A stretch of 64,000 nucleotides of DNA from Harmonia axyridis (lineage: Eukaryota; Arthropoda; Insecta; Coleoptera; Coccinellidae): positions 35,247,720 through 35,311,719 of the forward strand of contig NC_059504.1 in assembly GCF_914767665.1 (NCBI RefSeq), given 5' to 3'. Made by a program: the position numbers and the translations under genes. Shown here piece by piece: positions 55,176 through 64,000 of the stretch (the stretch's first letter is position 1; every line of letters begins with the position of its first letter). Below the pieces are notes generated by a model that saw only the letters and a program-made list of their open reading frames with translations, ran no database searches and was not told the origin of the DNA.

Positions 55176-57589
55176 AATGATGGATTCTGGTTTTGGGCTT
55201 TGGAAGCGAAAGTTCGGACAATACATGAATCACAAAGATGCAATTATACCATCGTATTGTGGATAAAATAATTTGGGAAAGATGATCAATTTCATGCCAT
55301 GAAAAATTGGAAATCAGTGTTGTGTATGAAATGAATCCAACCACCCGCATAATAAAGAAGTATTGCATCGATAAATTAAAAATCAATTCAAAGAGAGTGT
55401 GGAATACAATTCGATATAAAGTAGATATTCTGTTGGTTGAAAATTGAGTATTGTTTCATGTTTTTCAATTTTTAGAGAGAGATTCACAAGTATATTCAGA
55501 AATCAGAATATAAAATGAAATCATCATTTCAAGATTTCGATAATTTCTAAATATCAGAATTATGCCACTAGTGCAATGAAGAAGAATCGTATTATAATAT
55601 GTAATCTTATTGAGAAACTCTTCAGGTCTATCCTCAAGGATTGGAGAAAAGTCATTTCCTGATCGTTCATATTAATTTCCACTTACCTTGGGTAAGTCGG
55701 CGTTCTCTGTATAGTAGGAGATTGAAATCTTTAGTAATTATAGTTTTATTTAGTTGGTCATTTAAAATAATTATATAATTACCAGTTATGATCGACATAA
55801 TACACATAATTACTTCATGCGTATGCAGATGATTGGTCAGTCCCAAAGGCGAAAATAGGCAAAAAGGCGATATCAGGTCTGCCTCTCAGAATGGAGAGAC
55901 TGTTGATCTTGACCTGGTTGCCCTGCATATACTTGAAAGTACGGGAAAATACCTATAGTTGTAAATAATTTCAGAAATTACTATTGCTAATTGAAAGCTT
56001 GTTTTAGGATGACTGAAATTCCAGGTTTAATAGTCTCTCTTCTAAATAATTCGCCTGTTCAAATAAATTCTTATCTTGAAAAAAAAAATTGAAATAGAAT
56101 TTTTGTGTACAATATGATTTTTTACTTGAATTAACAAATATAAGTCACTATTCAACAATAAACAATATAGTGTTAAAACCGTCAAATATTTGAGAATATT
56201 GTTTTTGTTTCGGAAAGCAATTTTTCGGATATATGTAAGTAAGTACCTACTACATGAATCAGAGGAAATCATTACTTATGGGAATTCATATTTTATTATC
56301 ACATAAATGGCCTGTCCAGATCTAATATAATATTGATGATAGTATATCTTTAGGCGTGATATTGGACCCTAAAACTTGGTTCTAATAATTAGTGCCTTTT
56401 TAGACCAGTCTACTTAGAAATTGATGTGTTGATGTACGAAAGAGCATCTATAATCAATTGACGGAAGATTGTTTTTTCCTTTCTTGACCATTAGTTTAAA
56501 AAAATATCTTATCCTAGGTGTGTCTAGTACCTACCCTCACAATTCAAAAAAAGCATCGCCTTCCAAACATGGTGCATCATTCTTTAAATACTGTTTTCAC
56601 TTGCAGCATTCTCTACAATATCTAACAATTTGAAAGTAAATTCAATTTCAACGTGTTTGGAGCATGTAGAAAGGTATATCTAGTGTGAGTAATGAAACTA
56701 TTCGGTTGTATCTTAGTCTGATAAGTAAGAATTGGGAGTCCAGCAAATGAAACCCACATGGATAGTCAGATGACATCAGATTACCATTTGTTCAGCAAGC
56801 ACTTCACGATATCAAAATGCTTGATCGGTTGTTAACTTACGCATATGGGATCTTATCATTGACTGTCACCAATTGATCAATTACCACAAGTTCCAAAGAA
56901 TCGATTACACCCAAAAGATACTTCAATGTAGGTGTGTTAGTGTTAGCAGCAACCAAACGAGCTAACAACGGATTTGAAAAAACGTTGATTGATCAATCTA
57001 TTCGTTGATCGTAGTTTTTAATTCACGGAAGTGGCAAAAATAAACTAAATCACCTCAATAAAAATTTTATGAAATCCAATAGATGCGTGATATACTTATA
57101 TTTGTGAAAATGTTTCATAATATTCAAATCAAACGTAATCATTACGAGTGAATTATCAGTAAAGGACACCATTTCCTGATCTACCCTGTAAATTTTATTT
57201 GCCTTTCTGCCGAGTAAACTTTCACAGTGGATGATCGAGTTGATGGTAAACGACCATTCAGGAATTTCAGGCATCTACATAGATATATGCAGTTTGATAA
57301 GAAATACATAATAGATATGTCCTTTTAATTCAGGAGATGTTGACATCATCAATTGCAACACATTGTTTTATTCCAGAAAATATCTGAAAAAGGATCAAAT
57401 TCCACCGTCCACATTTTTGGAAATCTCTGAAGAACTTGATATCTTTGGACTTCAGTGCGTGCAGGAATAATTTTTCTCTTTAATCAGCTCTACATGAACA
57501 ATCGATTCATCCTCGATTTGGTTTAAATATTCCAAAAATTTTTTTCAAAATTTGAAATTTCAGAAAAGTTATTCTCAGCACCATATCTA
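55176..57589. other. Unassigned DNA; left end shared with 20.8-20.97 kb
   Basis: 55176-55330 matches the reverse complement of 20800-20967 outside the transposon terminus. The remainder shows no gene. Frames of about 75 codons at 56042-56272 and 57050-57274 (minus) lack motifs. Confidence 0.4.
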
Positions 57590-58850
57590 CTGACAAAGAA
57601 ACTGCAACCACCAGCAGAATGATAAAACATAGATAGTATAACAAGGAGTAAATGATTGAATTTGAAGAGAAAATCATGAAGGTTTTCTCATGTAAACAAT
57701 TTTTGTTACTTAAACATTGGAGTCGGTTTTTGCAAGTTTTTTAAATTTTACAACAAAACAGCTGTTCAAGGAGATCCAAAGTCGATGTTAAGTTGTTGTT
57801 AAAATGTCTTGAGCACGTGTACGTGGAATTTATCGCCAGCTAAGTGAATTTGAAAGAGGTCGAATTATTGGTCTACGGGTGGCGTGGTTGTCATTCCGAG
57901 AAATCGCTAACCGCACGAACAGAAATCCAACTACTGTTTAGCGATGTTGTCAAGCGTGGTTTGATAATGCCTAAAATCGAAGAAGAGAAGGCAATGGACG
58001 TCGAAGGGGCACAAATTAAGTTCAAGATCGACTTATGGCCATTAGAGACCGATTTGCGACAACTCGAGATTTGGCTGATGAGTGGTTAGGAGAACAAGGC
58101 TATCCTATAACTGTCCGAACGGTTTACCGCCGGATAAGGTCTTTTGGACTGCAGCATTATCGTTGAGCATCGCCGGCAACGATTACAGTAGTGCAGAGAA
58201 CGTCAACATTGGAATGTGGAATAGCATCAGGTCGTCTTTTCTGATGAATCTCGATTCTCTTTGGGTGCACATGATGGCCGAACAAGGGTTAAACACCGTT
58301 GGGGAGAAAGACGTGAACCTCAGTTCGATGTTGAGCGTCATGTACACCGGATATTAGGTGTTATGGTATGAGATGCTATTGCACATGCAAGTAGGTTACC
58401 TTCAGTCTTTATTCAAGGTAACATGACAGCGCTACCTTAACTTAAAAAAATTGAGGAGCCATATTCTCCCTTACCTTAACCGGCTCAAGAATCCAATATT
58501 TCAGCAAGATAATGCCCGACCTCATGTTGCCAGATCAAGTTTAAACTTTTTCGAAGTGACCCATGTGAATCTCTTGACATGGCCGCCCAGATCACCCACA
58601 TTTTCGCACATAGATCATGATTGCCCTCACTTTGGCGGCTTTGAGACATGAAGTACAAGTAGTACTTGCCAAGACGTGTTGTGGAGTGTATAGATAATCA
58701 CAATGGACAAACACATTATTGAAAAAATTGTGAACCCTTCGTTTTTTCTCCAAATTTCAATCATTTACTCCTTGCTATACTATCTACGTTTTACAGAAAA
58801 AAAAATTAATTTAAACAGCTCCTTTTGGGTGTTGCAGATTCTTTACCAGT
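57590..58850 (+). mobile_element. Tc1-type transposon relic with inverted ends
   Basis: The left end (CTGACAAAGAAACTGCAACC) and right end (GGTGTTGCAGATTCTTTACC then AGT) are inverted, both next to TA. A second inverted block (GATAGTATAACAAGGAGTAA versus TTACTCCTTGCTATACTATC) lies inside. The transposase is decayed: an N-terminal SEFERGRIIGL start near 57845, a FPDNLDSLW-like DDE region near 58240, and FQQDNARPHVARSSLNFFE at about 58500-58550. In the last block SPDLSPIEHVWD has become SPTFSHIDHD, losing the catalytic glutamate. Confidence 0.75.
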
Positions 58851-60714
58851 TAGTATATAATCTTAACGATTGATTTTAAAGCGGTGATGCAATGAAGACA
58901 TTTGATTAGTATTACATGTTCTACAACATATAAAAAATTGAAGCGAATTCACAGAAAGCCCTTTGTCGCGGTGCGTGGTACTGCAATGACCCATGAAAAT
59001 TACAAATGTGTTGTAATATCAATGGTCAATCCTATGAATATTAAGTTTTGTGGGCGCACAGAATAAGTTTTTGTCTATGCGTCGAAAAGAGGACGCCATT
59101 AGATTGTAATTTTACCTAAGGGATAGATACCGTCAGTTTAAGTTGTTAGAGTTCTATTAAAAGGGAAAATATCTTCAGTTCTTTTAAATTAAAATTACCA
59201 TAATCACAAAATGCCCTAAGATAAAGATATGAAACTGTCAAACTAAATTGGCAGTATTCAATTTTTCACATCTCAAAATTCATAGTTTACAAAATCTACT
59301 ATTAGATTCAAAGAATAACACGTATATATTGATAAAATCCAAATGAAAACTTAACATCCGCTTGCTAGTTCATGGTCTTTTTTTACCCAACGCATGTTAT
59401 TATCGAACGGTAGATAATCGTAAATAAACATTCGGAAAATTACAGTATTTAGATAATTACGTCTAGAAGCACCACACCCCAGAGTTTCTACATCTCACGA
59501 AATAGTTCTCCTTCGATTCTTATCATTTCGATAATTTGTACCAAAATATCAAACATCAACAAGCCGTTCAACTTGAGTGATATGAAGGCGGGCCACATTT
59601 CATCCCATACAATTTTACATTCGAATCGAATTGCCACTGACCAGAAAATTATTTCGATTGAAAAAATTGTAAAATATTGATCACGAACCGTGTACCTCAG
59701 ATCTGTATCGTCTAGAGTTTCACATTATCTGATAAACGCATGGCTTCGAGCTCATATGATAAGATCTATGTGAGAAGAAACAAAAAATTAATGACTGACA
59801 AAAATCCGGATACCCATTATTTAAGAACAATAGAAAAATATCAATCTTTATTGGTAAGGATTTCAAGAATGTTCCATAAAAGTTAATATGTTAATTGAAA
59901 ACCTTGTCTTTTTGTTATGTTTTATGTTACCAAGCTATTATTATGGTGGTAGTGATTATTTGTTACGAAAATGATTATCTCTAGTGTTGATTCACTAATA
60001 CATAAAAGATATTCATAGGTGAACATGAACATTAAAATTCCAACGAACACTTAATATAGGTAGCTTAAATATATCTAGTTTAAAATCTCTCTAGTTTGAT
60101 CAAATGATAGTCAATTTTGTCATGATAATAATGTTTTAAAGGCAATAACATTGTAAAAATGAAGAAAGCACTGACATGAAGTCAGTAACTATAACTCTAA
60201 ATAGTTCTATGGTCTCCAAGGGCGAAATTGGCGAATTAATTAACGAACAATCAAACACTCCTGAATTGGAACTAAAACTAATACGTATTGTTTCAAATAA
60301 TTTCAGATTATTTCACAAAATCCAAAAAAATGTTATGAAATGTACAAAAATTAAACCATTAAGGATTGAATTCAGCTGTAGGCTAAATCCATTATTGAAT
60401 AAATTTAACACTTATTTTTTTTTGTTCATACCTATATCTAACCCGTCCCACAAACAGATAAATCATTTGTAACTTGTATTTGTCAGTTTATAAATAAATA
60501 TGAAAATTAATCTCACATTAACAAGTGATCTTTAATGATGAAAATCTGAGAGTGAAATTAAATTGGGTCAGTCCAACAAAAAGAATAAAGCTTAATTCAC
60601 AGAGTGTTTCATTATAAACTGGACAAACATATATGGTCGTGACAATAACACGAAGCAAAAGCGAGCTACAGGGTGTTCAACGTCATCTCTGAAATATTCT
60701 ATTGAGTAAGGTAT
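58851..60714. other. Unassigned DNA; contains a segment repeated at 62.4 kb
   Basis: 59678-59790 (GATCACGAAC...TACCTCAGATC, ATCTGATAAACG) is repeated with moderate divergence at 62418-62540. The 98-codon frame 60176-60472 has no motif. Confidence 0.4.
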
Positions 60715-61885
60715 TACTTTTGAAGTTACGATTTTTGGACAAACCACAGTGTTTTTGACATAACGCCATCGAAATATAAGTCGATTCGTGCCTGCATCAT
60801 AAAGTTATTATCGATTAAACATGTCAGCTTCCGAGCCAAATTCTCGTCATTTGCGGGAGGTTTTAATTTCTGCTTTAATATAAAGAATGATTTAATCTTT
60901 TTTTTTATGCTTTAATATGCATATGAGATTCATCTAATGCTCTCAAATACCTAAGGGAGGTCGCTATTGAAGAAATTACTTGATAAAAGTGGTTGCATCG
61001 CTTCAAGAACGGTGATTTTGACTTCGAAATACAGCGTGGTGGAAGAGAGACGGTTTTCGAAGATGCAGAATTGGATGCATTACATGATCAAGACTCGTGT
61101 CAAACGCAACAAGAATCGACAGGATCATTGGGAGTGACGCAACAAGCCATTTCAAAATACCTGAAAGTCTTGGGTATATGATTCAGAAAAAAAGGATATT
61201 GGGTGCCGTACGAGTAAGAGTCGAGAGATATTGAACGGCGTTTGTTTGCTTGTGAACAGCTGCTTGCAAGGCAAAGATGGAAGGGATTTCTGCATCGCAT
61301 TGTGACTGGATACGAAAAATTGGTGTATTACGATAATCCCAAGCGCAGAAAATCAGGAGGAAATCCCGGCCATGTTTCCACGTCGACGGCCAAATCGAAT
61401 TTTCACCGTTCGAAGGTCACGCTCAGTATTTCGTGGGATCAGCTCGGCGTTGTGTATTATGAGTTGTTAAAATCGACTGAAACAACCACAGGCGAACGTT
61501 ATCGAAATTAGTTTTAGCCGAGCATTAAAAAACAAACGGCCGCAATACAACAAGAGACATGATAAAATGATTTTATAGCATGGTAATGCTCGACCACATG
61601 ATGCGAAAGTGGTCAAGATTATCACTTGTTTCGATCAATGACACACGGCCCGACTGACCAGCACGTCCGGTCTTATGAAGGAGTAAAAAATTGGATCGAT
61701 TCGTGGATCGCTTCAAAGGATGACCAGTTTTTTAACACAGGATTCGTACGCTGCCCAAAAGATGGGAGAAAGTATTTGCCAGCGATGGACAATACTTCGA
61801 ATCATAAATGTATAACCATTTTTTCACAATGAATTCTCGAATTCCGGAAAAAAAAGGCGGAAGCAAAGTTGTATGCCTATGTAAT
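60715..61885 (+). mobile_element. mariner relic, 5'-truncated
   Basis: The region has the transposase start (SEPNSRHLREV near 60830) and RFKNGDFDFEIQRGGRE (60993-61181). It then has GVTQQAISKYLKVLG, CEQLLARQRWKGFLHRIVTG (61242-61511) and QLGVVYYELLKSTETTTGER. The 3' end has the GGCGGAAGCAAAGTTGTATG terminus (about 61855-61875). Frame breaks are frequent and the catalytic HDNARPH block is damaged. The 5' terminus was not recovered; the sequence before 60750 differs from other copies. Confidence 0.8.
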
Positions 61886-63390
61886 ATGTTTATTCAAAAA
61901 CTGCATGTTCTTGATGCAAGCTGGTTTAAACTGTGAATTCACCTACAAAACCTATATAAAAACTACTAAGGATTTTTCCTAGGCCGGAAATGTAGATTTT
62001 CAGAACAAAAACAGTCCGGAAAGTTCGTTGCATAACCATTGTTCTGAATATTCGATTAGCATTCAATATGATCTGAATTTGTTCCGAAAAAGTAGGCATC
62101 CTTGAACGATTTCAGAAAAACAATATTCTTTGGGATCCCATTCAAAAGTCAAATAATAATTGACATAAAGGGTTTGAAGATTAAAATAAAAAAGGAAGGA
62201 CCGAATCCATCAAATATAAATGGTCTTGTCGATTACCTAAAACTTACTATGTACTTTTTGTTGTCAAATAATACTTATAACTTGTAAGTGAAAATTCACT
62301 TGAAAACTTTCTTACAATAGTAATGAGTTCCTCAATAAGAAGTACTGAAATTGTTTTCATCAAACCATCAACACGCTAAAATATGTTAACAAAAATATCT
62401 AGGCCAACGATATCCATTGATCACGAACTTATAGGTACCTCAGATCGATATCGTCTAAGGTTTCACATAATCTGATAAACGGATGACTTTGAGCAAAGCA
62501 GATAAAATCAGTAGGAAAACGAAAAAAAAAACATCGATCCGACCAACTGTGTGTATCACGTAGATCAACTGCCTCAAATTAGCACCCACAACGTCAGTCT
62601 CTAGAACTGGTTCACCGAATAATAACACGCCCAATTTAAAATTAATCGATTATGATTCTAAATAAGAAGTCTCAAGTTCTTTGTGCAACTAGCCATCTGA
62701 TACAATGAAGCCCGCTAAAACAAGACAAGACCGAGGAGTGAGCCTTGTTCTACATATAACAATAATATTTTTATTTCAGTAAAAGTAGTTTTACGATGTT
62801 AAAAAACTTGCATGTGTGACTGCATCTTTGCTGCAATTAAAATGGACGGCCTTGATGTGTCCAGACAAAAACACGGCCATCCGAATTGATTTCAGACATC
62901 CCATTTCTTGTGAAACGGTGTTTATTTTCTCGATTAATTATTGCATAGTTAGGTGGGCTATTAATGAATAAATGCGTTGAGGAATGTCTTGGAAGTGAGA
63001 GGTGGAGCTGGAGATTCGGGAAGGTTTCGTAGTCCCTGAGAAGTCGATGGTACATTAGTTAATACCCTGGTAATAAAATCTCATGCCTCTACTCTTTTTT
63101 TATTGGAATCCAGAAGCTTCGGAAGAATTGAAATCTTCATATACCTAGTTGGCGGTTTTCTCAATTTAGATTATAGCAAGATTTAAGTCACAAATTATGG
63201 GATATTTCAAATTTACAGAAATTGATCGATTTTTTAAATATAGAACTTCATTTCACAAGGTATCAAGAATGCATAGGCTCAGTAAATCAAATAATTGATA
63301 AAGAGTAATAAACGGAAAAAAAAATATTATTCGTTTCCATTGTCCTTTGAATTTAAAGAAACTTCTTGAGATTGATTTTCACCTGTAGTC
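61886..63390. other. Unassigned DNA
   Basis: 62418-62540 repeats 59678-59790. The minus-strand frame 62837-63055 ends NSDGRVFVWTHQGRPF, which faintly recalls Tc1 transposase but is too short to call. No gene. Confidence 0.4.
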
Positions 63391-64000
63391 ATAGTCATAG
63401 TCATTTATTTTTCCATCAAAAATTTACATGGACTGTCAATTAAATACTAAATATAAAAAATAAAATATTCATACATATTAGTACATATACAAAACGAAAC
63501 AACCATCACAAACTTTGCAGATCAGCCACACCATCAAAAAACTCCCCAACACTATAAAACTCGCCTTGCATCAACAATCTCCTGGTAGAATACTTAAATT
63601 TGGCCGAATGAAACTCTCGAATGCTTAGTGGTAATGCGTTGTACAGATTGATGCCGTTAGACACGAAACACCTTCGCACAGCCGCGGTTCGAATTTTCGG
63701 CTGCCTTATATTATCTTTTCTGCGGGTATTGTGTTCGTGAAAATCAGACTGCCGGGCATATTCCCTCCTATTATCATGGATGAAGCACAAACAGGCAAGA
63801 ATGTAGCACGATGGTATGGTTAGTATGCCATATCTCCGGAATAATCCTCTACAGCTTTCTGTTCTAGGTAGGCCAGCCAGAACCCGCATCGCTCTTTTTT
63901 GTTTAAGAAAAATCCTACGAGCCTCTGGAGATCCACCCCATACGAGGATGCCATAGGTGGAAATGCTGTGGAAACCTGAATGGTAGAAGTGTCAGCTGTT
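63391..64000 (-). pseudogene. CR1/Jockey-like LINE, 3' end, running off the window
   Basis: The minus strand encodes the C-terminus of a LINE ORF2. From the window edge it reads HSISTYGILVWGGSPEARRI, then KQKRAMRVLAGLPRTESCR, then the coding end at 63506 (LFRRYGILTIPSCYIL, HEHNTRRKDN, GINLYNALP, FYSVGEFFDG). These blocks are typical of the region after the reverse transcriptase. The 3' end is a tail of ATGACT units (63391-63405 on the plus strand, AGTCATAGTCATAGTCAT). The visible coding part is open. The upstream reverse transcriptase and endonuclease lie outside the window, so intactness is unknown. Confidence 0.8.

Noticed and set aside
60176..60472. 98-codon frame
   Set aside because: No recognised domain, unusual composition or homologous copy; length is within chance expectation for 64 kb in six frames.
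62837..63055. Possible Tc1 transposase start (NSDGRVFVW)
   Set aside because: Only a few residues resemble the family, and no catalytic block or terminus is nearby.

Overview
The window is AT-rich, intron-era eukaryotic DNA from an arthropod, most likely an insect. The evidence is the repeat content: mariner, Tc1 and DD41D transposases, two hAT-type non-autonomous elements, a Ty3/gypsy element, copia remnants, an R2-like LINE tail and a CR1/Jockey-like LINE tail. A beetle or hemipteran is a guess. There is no operon structure, and I found no host gene that I can name with confidence. Nearly every recognisable coding segment is a transposable element or its relic.

Layout. 1-4.9 kb holds a short 92-bp tandem repeat, a foldback hairpin near 1.3 kb, the first copy of a hairpin-linked repeat (2.38-2.81 kb), and a GC-richer island (4.2-4.6 kb). 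4.9-11.6 kb holds a mariner relic that was interrupted by the second copy of the hairpin repeat, followed by a recent 2.74-kb head-to-tail duplication carrying the mariner 3' half and a copia pol relic. 12.9-13.9 kb is the 3' end of an R2-like LINE on the minus strand. 14.8-17.2 kb has a foldback element and a hAT-type element with a perfect 8-bp target duplication. 19.2-22.3 kb has a hAT (ZMYM1-like) transposase relic and two mariner-like relics. 22.4-23.8 kb is a second hAT-type element with a perfect 8-bp duplication. 28.6-31.3 kb is a nest of elements, followed by a hammerhead-ribozyme-like core. 32.6-33.7 kb is a Tc1 relic. 36.6-38.2 kb is the best preserved DNA transposon, an apparently intact DD41D element with about 115-bp terminal repeats. 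42.5-47.5 kb is a nearly complete Ty3/gypsy retrotransposon on the minus strand, with a candidate -1 frameshift site. 47.6-49.4 kb holds another mariner relic and a LINE RNase H relic. 50.6-53.7 kb holds an inverted repeat, a tRNA-Leu-like sequence, a ~140-bp tandem array and a 34-bp minisatellite. 54.4-61.9 kb holds three more Tc1/mariner-type relics. The right edge is the 3' end of a CR1/Jockey-like LINE with an (ATGACT)n tail.

Functionally there is no cooperating gene set. The two elements that might retain, or recently have had, activity are the DD41D transposon and the Ty3/gypsy element. The latter carries a catalytic-site change in reverse transcriptase and one frame lesion in integrase. 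The most interesting unexplained signals are a family of GC-tipped foldback hairpins sharing an ACGAG...CGAG tip, the hairpin-linked conserved reading frame, and the layered tandem arrays at 52-53.7 kb. All assignments come from reading the sequence; no database comparison was made.
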